Below are positions 14,959-22,755 of a stretch of DNA of 23,413 bases, piece by piece. The position numbers and the translations under genes were made by a program. Under the pieces are notes generated by a model, which searched no databases, had not been told where the DNA came from, and saw only the letters and a program-made list of their open reading frames with translations. How positions within the stretch are numbered: position 1 is the stretch's first letter; every line of letters starts with the position of its first letter. The stretch is taken from positions 1 through 23,413 of the forward strand of contig CAMCWG010000011.1 in NCBI GenBank assembly GCA_945882005.1, read 5' to 3'. The DNA comes from Bordetella parapertussis (GTDB lineage: Bacteria; Pseudomonadota; Gammaproteobacteria; Burkholderiales; Burkholderiaceae_B).

Positions 14959-17823
14959 ATGTCCAACGTATTTAATACTTCCCACGAATTTATTCCTCGG
15001 CACATTGGCCCGGGCGATCATGATCAGCAGGCCATGTTGGCTGCCGTCGGTGCACCAAGCCTCGCGTCTTTGATGCAAGAGGTCGTACCCGCAAACATCC
15101 ATATGACCCGGGAGCTCGACTTGCCTGCGCCGCGCGCAGAGGCCGATGTGCTGGCCGAGATGAAGAAAATTGCTGGTCAGAATCAGGTTTTTCGTAACTA
15201 CATTGGGCAGGGCTACTACGGCACGCATACCCCTAATGTTGTTTTGCGCAATATTCTAGAGAATCCTGCTTGGTACACGGCGTACACGCCGTATCAACCT
15301 GAAATTTCCCAAGGTCGCTTAGAAGCCATTCTGAACTATCAGACGATGGTCGCAGACTTGACTGGGTTGGACATTGCGAACGCCTCATTGCTCGATGAGG
15401 GCACGGCTGCGGCAGAAGCGATGACCCTTGCACGACGCGCTTCGCATGCGGAAAGCAAGGTGTTTTTCGTGTCGCAGCACTGTCACCCCCAAACGATTGA
15501 GGTGATTCGCACGCGCGCAGATGGGCTGGATATCGACGTCGTTGTAGGTGATGAAAGCGAGGGTGTTCCCGCTTGTTTTGGCTTGTTGGTGCAATACCCG
15601 CATTCACTGGGCGCCGTGTCTGATTACCGCGCGTTGACTGAACAAGTGCACGCACAAGGTGGAGTTGTTGCTTGCTCAACGGACCTGCTTGCCTTGGCGT
15701 TGCTTGAGCCGCCTGGTCATTGGGGTGCAGACATTGCGATTGGCTCTGCGCAACGCTTTGGCGTGCCGTTTGGCTTCGGTGGCCCACACGCTGGCTTTAT
15801 GGCTTGTAAAGATGCGTTCAAACGCAATATGCCGGGTCGTCTTGTCGGTGTCTCGAAAGATGCTCAGGGCAATCCCGCGTTACGCCTTGCTTTACAAACG
15901 CGCGAGCAGCATATCCGTCGTGAAAAAGCGACTTCAAATATTTGTACAGCGCAGGTTTTGTTGGCTGTCATGTCAAGCATGTATGCGTTGTGGCATGGCC
16001 CTCGGGGCGTTGTCGCAATCGCAACACGCGTGAATCAGGCGACTTCACTGCTGCGTGACGCTCTGACTAGCTCCGGTATCAAGGTCGTCAACACCACTTA
16101 CTTCGACACCTTGTTGTTAGAGACCGGTGCACAGACCAACAAAATCTTGGATACGGCTCGACAGGCAAAAATTAATCTGCGTCACGTGAGTTCGACACAG
16201 CTAGCGATTTCGCTTGATGAGACAGTGACGCGTGATGACCTCGTGCAACTCATCGGGGTGTTTGCCTCGGTTAGCGGCCAAGCGGCTGGGTCACTCGCAG
16301 AGTCAGTTGTTGGTTTGCCCGGCGTGCCAGTAACCTTGCAGCGCAAGAGCGCGATCCTGAGCCACCCCGTGTTCTCGAGCATTCAGTCTGAGACGGACAT
16401 GTTGCGTTACTTGCGTAAGCTATCTGACAAGGACCTGGCCTTGGATCGCACCATGATCCCCTTGGGTTCCTGCACGATGAAGCTCAATGCAACCGTGGAA
16501 ATGATCCCGGTCACTTGGCCTGAATTTGCGTTGATTCACCCGTTTGCTCCTGCGGACCAAACGAAAGGCTATCAACAGATGATTGAGCGCCTGTCCAAGG
16601 ACCTGTGTGAGATTACTGGTTACGACGCGATCAGCTTGCAACCTAACTCTGGTGCTCAGGGAGAGTACGCAGGCTTGCTCGCAATTCGGGCATACCACCG
16701 TGCAAACGGTCAGCATCAGCGCGATGTCTGCTTGATTCCATCGTCGGCGCACGGGACAAACCCTGCATCAGCCAATATGGTCGGTATGGAAGTTGTCGTG
16801 GTTGCTTCGGACTCACACGGCAACGTCGATCTCGACGATCTGAAAGCCAAAATTGCGAAAGTGGGCGATCGGTTAGCTGCGTTGATGGTGACGTACCCAT
16901 CGACGCACGGCGTGTTTGAAGAGTCGATCACCAATATTTGCGAGATGATTCACGACGCAGGCGGCCAGGTGTATATGGACGGTGCAAACATGAACGCAAT
17001 GGTTGGTGTGGCACAGCCCGGAAAGTTTGGTTCGGATGTGTCGCATTTGAATCTACACAAAACTTTCTGTATTCCGCATGGCGGGGGCGGACCAGGCGTG
17101 GGGCCTGTTGGAGTAAAAAGCCATCTCGCACCCTTTTTGCCAGGTGTAGTTGGCGAGAAAGGTACGATGGCTCAGGGCGCCGCAGTAGGACCTGTTTCAG
17201 CGGCACCGTTCGGTTCAGCAAGTATCTTGCCTATTCCCTTTGTGTACATCTCTTTGATGGGGGCAGAAGGCTTGCGTCGGGCAACCGAGGTTGCGATCTT
17301 GAGCGCAAACTACGTCGCACGTAAGCTCGCAGGACACTATCCCGTGCTCTACACAGGCCGTAATGGTCGAGTGGCGCATGAGTGCATCCTGGATATTCAC
17401 GATATCAAAGAATCCTCAGGAGTCACTGCAGAAGACATTGCCAAGCGTTTGATGGACTACGGCTTCCATGCACCAACTATGAGCTTTCCTGTAGCGGGTA
17501 CCTTGATGGTTGAACCAACGGAATCAGAAGGGCTTGCTGAGCTGGATCGCTTTGTGGACGCGATGATTGCAATCCGTGCAGAGATCGCACAGATTGAGCG
17601 TGGCGAAAGAGATCGGACAGATAACGTTCTGAAGAACGCTCCGCATACTGCCAAGATGTTATTGGCAGAGGAGTGGCACCATGACTATCCGCGTCAGCAG
17701 GCTGCATATCCCGTAGCTAGCTTGCGCGATGCAAAGTATTGGCCGCCAGTTGGACGTGTCGATAATGCATGGGGCGACCGTAATCTAGTCTGCGCTTGTT
17801 TGCCGATCGAAGCCTACGCTTGA
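14959..17823 (+). CDS. gcvP: Glycine dehydrogenase (decarboxylating), P protein
   Basis: GcvP decarboxylates glycine with pyridoxal phosphate and loads the aminomethyl group onto GcvH. At 954 residues it is the single-chain homodimeric type found in proteobacteria rather than the split GcvPA/GcvPB type. The N-terminal half has [15 protein letters not shown] and [19 protein letters not shown]; the C-terminal half has [33 protein letters not shown] and the PLP-lysine site [17 protein letters not shown], with Lys701 as the Schiff-base residue. The start ATG lies ten bases after the gcvH stop with AAGG (14947-14950) as ribosome-binding site. A strong terminator follows within 22 bases. Confidence 0.98.
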   Translation: MSNVFNTSHEFIPRHIGPGDHDQQAMLAAVGAPSLASLMQEVVPANIHMTRELDLPAPRAEADVLAEMKKIAGQNQVFRNYIGQGYYGTHTPNVVLRNILENPAWYTAYTPYQPEISQGRLEAILNYQTMVADLTGLDIANASLLDEGTAAAEAMTLARRASHAESKVFFVSQHCHPQTIEVIRTRADGLDIDVVVGDESEGVPACFGLLVQYPHSLGAVSDYRALTEQVHAQGGVVACSTDLLALALLEPPGHWGADIAIGSAQRFGVPFGFGGPHAGFMACKDAFKRNMPGRLVGVSKDAQGNPALRLALQTREQHIRREKATSNICTAQVLLAVMSSMYALWHGPRGVVAIATRVNQATSLLRDALTSSGIKVVNTTYFDTLLLETGAQTNKILDTARQAKINLRHVSSTQLAISLDETVTRDDLVQLIGVFASVSGQAAGSLAESVVGLPGVPVTLQRKSAILSHPVFSSIQSETDMLRYLRKLSDKDLALDRTMIPLGSCTMKLNATVEMIPVTWPEFALIHPFAPADQTKGYQQMIERLSKDLCEITGYDAISLQPNSGAQGEYAGLLAIRAYHRANGQHQRDVCLIPSSAHGTNPASANMVGMEVVVVASDSHGNVDLDDLKAKIAKVGDRLAALMVTYPSTHGVFEESITNICEMIHDAGGQVYMDGANMNAMVGVAQPGKFGSDVSHLNLHKTFCIPHGGGGPGVGPVGVKSHLAPFLPGVVGEKGTMAQGAAVGPVSAAPFGSASILPIPFVYISLMGAEGLRRATEVAILSANYVARKLAGHYPVLYTGRNGRVAHECILDIHDIKESSGVTAEDIAKRLMDYGFHAPTMSFPVAGTLMVEPTESEGLAELDRFVDAMIAIRAEIAQIERGERDRTDNVLKNAPHTAKMLLAEEWHHDYPRQQAAYPVASLRDAKYWPPVGRVDNAWGDRNLVCACLPIEAYA

Positions 17824-17844
17824 TTTGCGCAAGTTGGTAGTGAA

Positions 17845-17880
17845 AAATTGACCCGCTAAAAGCGGGTCAATTTCTTTATT
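17845..17880. terminator. Bidirectional Rho-independent terminator between gcvP and the DUF945-type gene
   Basis: A perfect 13-bp stem, AAATTGACCCGCT (17845-17857) and AGCGGGTCAATTT (17861-17873), closes on a three-base AAA loop. On the plus strand it is followed by CTTTATTT; on the minus strand the stem runs into TTTTT then CA. It therefore can end both the gcv operon and the convergent leftward operon, whose last stop codon is only three bases away. Confidence 0.93.
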
Positions 17881-19771
17881 TGGCTTCAGTAGACAGGCTC
17901 TTGGAGAACTCGCGTAGCAACTTAAAAAAGTTGTCGACCATCGATTCAAGCGCATCACGTTCGATACCGCCGTATGCGCTGATGTCCATTTCCAACACAG
18001 CTTGCTGTGTTTCGTTCAGAAACGCACGCGCCCATCGGTTACGTTGGTTCCAATCGTTAATTGCATTCAGCGCGATCTGAGGGTTTTGGGGAAAGGTAGC
18101 GCGCATCAAGACGTCCTCGCAAGATCGATCATTGCCGCAACCAATGAAAATGAATTCGATCTTATCTGCGCCTGTTTCAGCAGTGCCAATCTTGAGTAGG
18201 CGGTCGCCATCCTTATCGCGAGCTTCGTCGTAACTAAAACCCGCAGCACTCAGTAGGCTGGTCAGTACTGCTGGATCAAGGTGCTTGATTACACCGCCGT
18301 CGTCCGCAAGTTCTTGTGCTGACGGCACTCGTTCGGCGAACCATCCTTTCGGGAGGTTTGTGCGCATCCACTTTATGAAGGGATCACCTGGCATGCGCTG
18401 GCCATTCAAGCGGAAGTCTCCGTCCTGTATATTGAAATGCGCAACGAGCTTGTTGTTTTGTGCCCGACCGAGTTTGAGTTGAAAGGCTTGCTCAAGTAAT
18501 TTTCGGATTTCTTGATCCGCTTTTGTTTTGACTTGAGCGGGGTTCGCTCCTGGTGTTTGCAGGGCTTGGATATAAACGGTATTCAGCATGGGCGTTGACA
18601 GACTGAGCGTTGCATCGAACTCTTTCAGCGCCGTACCCTGCAAACCAATGCCGCTAGGGCTTGCGTCCGACGGATTGACCGTCATGGCCAAAGATAGTTG
18701 GCTACGCCCTTGGTTGTTCTTCCAGCTCAGCGGGCTTAGGCTTAGGATTGGACTGGTTTTGCTTAAAACGGAGATGTGCTGCCAGAATTTTTTCGTGTCT
18801 GCTGCAGCCGTTGCTGGATTCGGTGTGGCGCCGAGCAGGGTACGCAGCAAATAGCTATCTTGAAAGTCGAGCAGAGAGCGAAGCGCACTGCCGCTCAGTT
18901 TTTCATACCCAAACGATAGAGTGAACTCTCCCCAAACTTTATCGTTTAGCTTGAGCGCGCCAACCTCTGCGGTGGTGATGCCGCCGAGTAGTCCATTGGC
19001 CTCGCGCAAATCGCTATGCATGACAAACTTCTGCAAGCCCAAGCTCAGTGAGTCGAGCGAAGCCCAGGTCAGATTACCCAGACGTAGCTCGCGCATTCCC
19101 GTTTGCATGCCAGTATTCGTGGCGCGCGTATCCGTCGTCAGTTGCAGGCCTTTGACTTCGAAAGCCAGTTTGCCATCGCTCAGCGTCAGACCGTCGAGGC
19201 TAGTCGTGCTTTTGACAAAGCTAAAGCTTGGACCGATGCGTGCAGAAATCTCGGCTGTACTTAGTTTTATGCGTAAGGTGTCTTGGGTGTAGTCAAAAGG
19301 CAGCACTGTCCAGCGCAACGTGGCGACACCTTGACGCGTCACATGCGTCGTTCCTGAGACGGGAGATTTTCCACCGGTCGCGTCAAATAAGGCTTCCGTT
19401 GTCGGATTTTTGAGTACGGCTGTTTGGATCACTGCGCCCGAAAGGGAGAAGTCTGCGCGCTGAACGCGGGACCATGGCAGTGGCCCGTGCTCAATTTCAT
19501 TCGACCACAGAATTTCGCGGCGATCGGCCTGCTTGTCCTGATTCGTCAGGGTCAGTGCGTAAATAGCTCGACTAGAAAATATCCCTCGCTCATAGCTGCG
19601 CAATGAGAGCTGCACCTGATCAGACCAACTGCGGGCTAACGAAACATTGATTGACTCCGCGGCTGCTTTGGATTGGCTTTCAATACGCATTCCGGCAAAC
19701 CAACTAAACCCGGCATATACAACCGCTACGGCGGCGACTACGCCCGCTGCACCGATTTGTTTTTTCTTCAT
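17876..19771 (-). CDS. Membrane-anchored DUF945 (YdgA-type) protein with a YbjN-like C-terminal domain
   Basis: This 631-residue protein has an N-terminal membrane anchor (MKKKQIGAAGVVAAVAVVYA, about 5-27) and a large, probably periplasmic, beta-rich region. The first ~470 residues resemble DUF945/YdgA proteins: the early SYERGIFSSRAIYALT segment (59-74) is a typical hallmark and the tail (HFNIQDGDFRLNGQRM, 445-460) also fits. E. coli YdgA is about 500 residues. The last ~130 residues are different: GFSYDEARDKDGDRLLKIG (511-529), IEFIFIGC(545)GNDRSC(551)EDVL, INDWNQRNRWARAFL (571-585), AVLEMDISAYGGI (591-603) follow the pattern of YbjN-domain proteins. The apparent fusion is discussed in the findings. 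It is 28 bases downstream of folA and last in a leftward run. Function is unknown; the domain assignments are from memory of family patterns. Confidence 0.85.
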   Translation of the reverse strand: MKKKQIGAAGVVAAVAVVYAGFSWFAGMRIESQSKAAAESINVSLARSWSDQVQLSLRSYERGIFSSRAIYALTLTNQDKQADRREILWSNEIEHGPLPWSRVQRADFSLSGAVIQTAVLKNPTTEALFDATGGKSPVSGTTHVTRQGVATLRWTVLPFDYTQDTLRIKLSTAEISARIGPSFSFVKSTTSLDGLTLSDGKLAFEVKGLQLTTDTRATNTGMQTGMRELRLGNLTWASLDSLSLGLQKFVMHSDLREANGLLGGITTAEVGALKLNDKVWGEFTLSFGYEKLSGSALRSLLDFQDSYLLRTLLGATPNPATAAADTKKFWQHISVLSKTSPILSLSPLSWKNNQGRSQLSLAMTVNPSDASPSGIGLQGTALKEFDATLSLSTPMLNTVYIQALQTPGANPAQVKTKADQEIRKLLEQAFQLKLGRAQNNKLVAHFNIQDGDFRLNGQRMPGDPFIKWMRTNLPKGWFAERVPSAQELADDGGVIKHLDPAVLTSLLSAAGFSYDEARDKDGDRLLKIGTAETGADKIEFIFIGCGNDRSCEDVLMRATFPQNPQIALNAINDWNQRNRWARAFLNETQQAVLEMDISAYGGIERDALESMVDNFFKLLREFSKSLSTEAK

Positions 19772-19799
19772 GACGATAGCGTCCGTAGTGCGGGTTGTA

Positions 19800-20294
19800 T
19801 TAATTTATGGAGTCTGCGCGACGATCGTACTGCACAATATCGTATGCCAGGCCATTTTCGGGTGGCTGTCCAACGCGTGAGACCTCTTTCCACCAGGTGG
19901 GATCGAGCGCTGCGAAAAACGCATCACCCTCGACGATAGCTTGGACTTCTGTCGCGATCACATGGTCGGCGAGCGGGAGCGCCTGCTGGTAGATTTGTGC
20001 GCCGCCGATGATGTAGGCCTGTTCATTCGGTGCCAGCCGTTTGATCGCTTCATCTAGACTTGAAACGAACTCCGCGCCAATCGCTTCTTTCGATGTGTCG
20101 CGACTGATCACGATATTGCGACGTCCGGGAAGTGGACGGCCTAATGAGTCCCAAGTCTTGCGCCCCATGATGATGGGGTGGCCGAGTGTTGTTCGCTTGA
20201 AGTGAGCGAGATCACCCGCTAGCTTCCATGGCAGTGTGTTTTCACGGCCGATCGTGCGGTTTTGCGCGTAGGCGACAATCAGGCTCAGGGACAT
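19800..20294 (-). CDS. folA: Dihydrofolate reductase
   Basis: FolA reduces dihydrofolate to tetrahydrofolate with NADPH, regenerating the cofactor oxidised by ThyA. The 164-residue protein shows LIVAYAQNRTIGRENTLPWKLAGDLAHFK (5-33) with the substrate-binding acidic residue Asp28 (E. coli Asp27), the NADPH-binding GRKTWDSLGRPLPGRRNIVISR, and IIGGAQIYQQALPLAD. The ATG at 20294 is 19 bases after thyA, so the two are almost certainly co-transcribed, the common thyA-folA pairing. Confidence 0.97.
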   Translation of the reverse strand: MSLSLIVAYAQNRTIGRENTLPWKLAGDLAHFKRTTLGHPIIMGRKTWDSLGRPLPGRRNIVISRDTSKEAIGAEFVSSLDEAIKRLAPNEQAYIIGGAQIYQQALPLADHVIATEVQAIVEGDAFFAALDPTWWKEVSRVGQPPENGLAYDIVQYDRRADSIN

Positions 20295-20313
20295 ATCTTA
20301 TTCAGTCTCAACG

Positions 20314-21108
20314 CTACACAGCCACCGGGGCTTTGATGTGCGGATGGTGGTTATAGTTCTCAATTACAAAGTCGTCATAACGGTAATCGAACAGAGAGTC
20401 CGGTTTGCGCTGAATGACTAGCTGTGGGTAGGGGTGGGGTTCACGGGAAAGCTGTAATTCGACTTGTTCAAAGTGGTTGCTGTAAATGTGGCAATCACCG
20501 CCGGTCCAGACGAAATCGCCGACTTCGAGTCCGCACTGTTGCGCGACCATGTGGGTCAGTAGGGCGTAGCTTGCGATATTGAACGGCACGCCAAGAAAAA
20601 TATCAGCACTTCTTTGGTATAGCTGGCACGAGAGCTTACCCTCGGCAACATAAAACTGAAAAAATGCATGGCAAGGCGGCAGGGCCATATTTTTGATTTC
20701 AGCCACGTTCCAGGCAGAAACAATGAGTCGGCGCGAGTCGGGTGTTTTTTTAATTTGCTCGAGCACTTGCGAAATCTGGTCAATGTGCTGACCGTCGGGC
20801 GTTGGCCAGGAGCGCCACTGCACTCCGTAGACCGGACCCAGGTCGCCTGTGGGGCTCGCCCACTCATCCCAGATTGTGCAACCGTTTTCTTGCAGCCAAC
20901 GTACGTTCGAATCCCCGCGTAAAAACCAGAGCAGTTCTACAAAAATACTGCGTGTATGCAGTTTTTTTGTCGTCACCATCGGAAAACCTTTGGAAAGATC
21001 GAAGCGCATTTGATAGCCAAAGACCGAGCGGGTGCCGGTGCCTGTGCGATCTGTCTTGTTGACGCCCGTCGTGTAGACATGGCGCATAAAGGTTTCATAC
21101 TGGTTCAT
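20314..21108 (-). CDS. thyA: Thymidylate synthase
   Basis: ThyA methylates dUMP to dTMP using 5,10-methylene-THF, releasing dihydrofolate for the next gene's enzyme. Starting at the ATG at 21108 ([10 protein letters not shown]) the protein is 264 residues, exactly the E. coli length, and aligns end to end. Landmarks are RTGTGT (21-26), [16 protein letters not shown] (80-95), the catalytic Cys146 in [17 protein letters not shown]-type phosphate loop ([19 protein letters not shown]), [12 protein letters not shown], and the terminal IKAPVAV. A second ATG directly upstream (21111) could be used instead; earlier in-frame sequence overlaps the OsmC-like gene's 3' end region and is not conserved. 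It follows that gene by about 20 bases. Confidence 0.98.
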   Translation of the reverse strand: MNQYETFMRHVYTTGVNKTDRTGTGTRSVFGYQMRFDLSKGFPMVTTKKLHTRSIFVELLWFLRGDSNVRWLQENGCTIWDEWASPTGDLGPVYGVQWRSWPTPDGQHIDQISQVLEQIKKTPDSRRLIVSAWNVAEIKNMALPPCHAFFQFYVAEGKLSCQLYQRSADIFLGVPFNIASYALLTHMVAQQCGLEVGDFVWTGGDCHIYSNHFEQVELQLSREPHPYPQLVIQRKPDSLFDYRYDDFVIENYNHHPHIKAPVAV

Positions 21109-21128
21109 CATGGTGGTGGGGTATTTCG

Positions 21129-21575
21129 TTAAGCGGAAGGCTGCGTCGCAGCACCTGTTTGAACGATATCGGCGGACCAAGTAATTTCTGCCGTGTGCGC
21201 CAGCATGGCCGATGCGGAACAGTATTTCTCGTGAGATAGCGCGATCGCACGTTCAACCGCAGCACGAGGAAGGTTGTCGCCGGTCACAGTAAATACAAAA
21301 TGGATTTTGGTGAACACTTTTGGGTCGACTTCGGCGCGCTCAGCTTGCAGTTTGACTGAGCAGCCCGTGATGGCGTGTCGACCGCGCTTCAAAATGAGTA
21401 CGACATCGTAAGCTGTGCATCCGCCGGTGCCAGCCAGCAGGAGTTCCATCGGACGAGGGGCAAGGTTGTGGCCTCCGCCTTCCGGTGCGCCGTCCATGGC
21501 TGCAATGTGTCCAGTCCCAGTTTTGGCTACGAACAGCATGCCTTGCGGTCCGCCCCAGTCAATATTGACTTCCAT
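21129..21575 (-). CDS. OsmC family protein
   Basis: A 148-residue member of the OsmC/Ohr superfamily, nearest in character to the YhfA-type OsmC-like proteins. Both peroxidatic-type cysteines are present: Cys53 in [13 protein letters not shown] and Cys119 in [11 protein letters not shown], so thiol peroxidase or related redox activity is possible although the substrate is unknown. The family's start [15 protein letters not shown] and the [15 protein letters not shown] helix are intact. GAGGAT lies a few bases before the ATG at 21575. It is the first gene of the leftward run OsmC-thyA-folA-DUF945 and is divergent from coq7, with about 113 bases between their starts. Confidence 0.93.
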   Translation of the reverse strand: MEVNIDWGGPQGMLFVAKTGTGHIAAMDGAPEGGGHNLAPRPMELLLAGTGGCTAYDVVLILKRGRHAITGCSVKLQAERAEVDPKVFTKIHFVFTVTGDNLPRAAVERAIALSHEKYCSASAMLAHTAEITWSADIVQTGAATQPSA

Positions 21576-21656
21576 GTCTAATCCTCAACGTTGAAGCCAG
21601 AATGATAATCCTTTCAGACCTTGAAAGTATTGGGGTTTCCGCAAGATCGGGCGGGC

Positions 21657-21662
21657 TAAAAT
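21657..21662 (+). promoter_or_regulatory. Possible -10 box of coq7
   Basis: TAAAAT at 21657-21662 precedes the coq7 start by 26 bases in the gap to the divergent OsmC-like gene. No clear -35 stands at the proper spacing. The short distance would leave a leader of about 20 bases that includes the ribosome-binding site. Confidence 0.35.
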
Positions 21663-21688
21663 GCTTGCAAATCGATCGTGGAGTAGTC

Positions 21689-22366
21689 ATGCAGGATTCC
21701 GTGCCCAAGTTTGCTTCCGGCTTTGTGCGTCGCCATGGCATGTTTGATGTCGTGATTGCGGAGGCGGATATGGCGCTGCAAGTTTTGTCAGGGGCGGTTA
21801 GCGCCAAGCGTCCGAACCCGGCGAAGGGCTTGACGCCAGGCGCGCAGGACCTGGTTGCGGCTCAAAAAACCCACGCTGCGGGTCTGATGCGGGTGAATCA
21901 CGTCGGGGAAATATGTGCACAGGCGCTTTATCGGGGGCAGTCCGTTGCTTGTAAGGATCCTGCCTGCAAAGAGATGCTGCTTGATGCTGCTGCCGAGGAG
22001 GTGGATCATCTAGCGTGGTGCGGGCAGCGCTTAGCTGAATTAAACGCCCGCCCCAGCGTTCTAAACCCCGTCTGGTATGTGGGATCTTTCTTCCTTGGCG
22101 TTCTGGCCGGCCGGTCCGGTGTAGCCCACAACCTAGGTTTTATGGCAGAAACTGAGCGTCAAGTCGAGGCGCACCTGGATAGCCACCTTGAGCGCTTGCC
22201 TCGCGAGGATGAGCGGTCTCGCGCCATCGTCCAACAAATGAAAGAGGATGAAATTAAACATCGCAAAACGGCGGAAAACCATGGAGCCTCAGCCTTACCA
22301 GCTCCGGTTAAGGGCGTGATGCGAGCAGTTTCGCGCGTCATGACAACGACCGCATACCGAATATAG
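21689..22366 (+). CDS. coq7: 2-polyprenyl-3-methyl-6-methoxy-1,4-benzoquinone monooxygenase Coq7
   Basis: Coq7 is the diiron hydroxylase of the last hydroxylation in ubiquinone synthesis (demethoxyubiquinone to demethylubiquinone), acting at the inner membrane. The 225-residue protein carries all six iron ligands with the family's spacing: Glu74 (MRVNHVGE), Glu104 and His107 (EEVDH), Glu156 (AETERQVE), and Glu188 and His191 (EDEIKH). A hydrophobic helix (YVGSFFLGVLAG, 130-141) suits membrane contact. I chose the ATG at 21689 because GGAG (21680-21683) sits five bases upstream; an ATG at 21602 would add 29 residues lacking any conservation and would cover the promoter region. Confidence 0.95.
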   Translation: MQDSVPKFASGFVRRHGMFDVVIAEADMALQVLSGAVSAKRPNPAKGLTPGAQDLVAAQKTHAAGLMRVNHVGEICAQALYRGQSVACKDPACKEMLLDAAAEEVDHLAWCGQRLAELNARPSVLNPVWYVGSFFLGVLAGRSGVAHNLGFMAETERQVEAHLDSHLERLPREDERSRAIVQQMKEDEIKHRKTAENHGASALPAPVKGVMRAVSRVMTTTAYRI

Positions 22367-22393
22367 GGCTGCGGCCAAACTATTTTTGTGATG

Positions 22394-22468
22394 TTGCGAC
22401 GCACAAAAACAACAAAATTACGTGATTTTCATAGGGGAAATCAAATATTCTTGCAACGCACAAAAAAA
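22394..22468. repeat. Two near-identical 18-bp direct repeats upstream of the small RNA promoter
   Basis: TTGCGACGCACAAAAACA (22394-22411) and TTGCAACGCACAAAAAAA (22451-22468) differ at two positions and start 57 bases apart. The second contains the -35 box of the downstream promoter, so a protein that binds it would touch RNA polymerase. The first contains the palindrome TGCG-A-CGCA. Likely regulator-binding sites; the regulator is unknown. Confidence 0.6.
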
Positions 22469-22479
22469 TAGTCTATTAT
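22451..22479 (+). promoter_or_regulatory. Sigma-70 promoter of a predicted small RNA
   Basis: TTGCAA (22451-22456) and TATTAT (22474-22479) are separated by exactly 17 bases. The -10 matches consensus at five of six positions and the -35 at four. Transcription would start at about 22485-22487. The surrounding DNA is strongly AT-rich. Confidence 0.65.
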
Positions 22480-22484
22480 TTGTT

Positions 22485-22659
22485 ACATGGAAGTTAAGTA
22501 CGAGGTTGTTAAGTCGCAAGTTGCCGAAAGCAACTTGGATGCCCAAGCAGCTGAGACGGTCTTAAGTACATCGTCTCCTTAACTTGCCAAGGTTGTCTCC
22601 TCCACCCTCCTCCTTTGGTGGATTTAGCCCAAGACTGCAAAGTCTTGGGCTTTTTTTTT
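22485..22659 (+). ncRNA. Candidate structured small RNA (~175 nt) with an anti-Shine-Dalgarno loop
   Basis: Between a good promoter and a strong terminator lies a compact series of stems. GTTAAG (22508-22513) pairs with CTTAAC (22578-22583) and encloses two hairpins: CAAGTTGC/GCAACTTG (22517-22524 / 22530-22537, loop CGAAA) and GAGACG/CGTCTC (22553-22558 / 22572-22577). Then TCCACC/GGTGGA (22601-22606 / 22617-22622) presents the loop CTCCTCCTTT, complementary to Shine-Dalgarno sequences. The terminator hairpin and nine T residues follow. Such a layout suits a trans-acting, possibly Hfq-bound RNA that blocks ribosome-binding sites. I cannot tie it to a named family with certainty. A 31-codon frame with no Shine-Dalgarno (22487-22582) overlaps it. 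Confidence 0.6.
22626..22659 (+). terminator. Strong Rho-independent terminator of the predicted small RNA
   Basis: The stem AGCCCAAGACT / AGTCTTGGGCT (22626-22636 and 22641-22651) closes on the GNRA-type tetraloop GCAA (22637-22640), and the T-run reaches 22659. It lies about 260 bases after coq7 and 97 before the next start codon, with no long gene between, so it most simply ends an RNA that begins at the promoter near 22451-22479. Confidence 0.92.
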
Positions 22660-22664
22660 ATATC

Positions 22665-22727
22665 GACCTACTCTCCCTTATCATCTCGGTTTGAGTTGGT
22701 TCGCGATTGATTGCGATCGAGTAGGTC
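22665..22727. repeat. 9-bp inverted repeat upstream of the nucleotide-sugar dehydrogenase gene
   Basis: GACCTACTC (22665-22673) and GAGTAGGTC (22719-22727) are exact complements with a 45-base spacer, placed between the small-RNA terminator and the next ribosome-binding site. Near the second arm is CTTATA (22727-22732), a weak candidate -10. It may be an operator or a leader hairpin; I could not settle the promoter. Confidence 0.45.
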
Positions 22728-22755
22728 TTATAGGTGCCCCTTGCCGGAGAATATT

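Noticed and set aside
21585..21594. Perfect palindrome TCAACGTTGA upstream of the OsmC-like gene
   Set aside because: A single 10-bp palindrome overlapping a ribosome-binding site, without a second copy or a promoter arrangement that would support an operator.
22367..22392. GGC/GCC hairpin followed by T residues just after coq7
   Set aside because: Only a three-pair stem; too weak to call a terminator.
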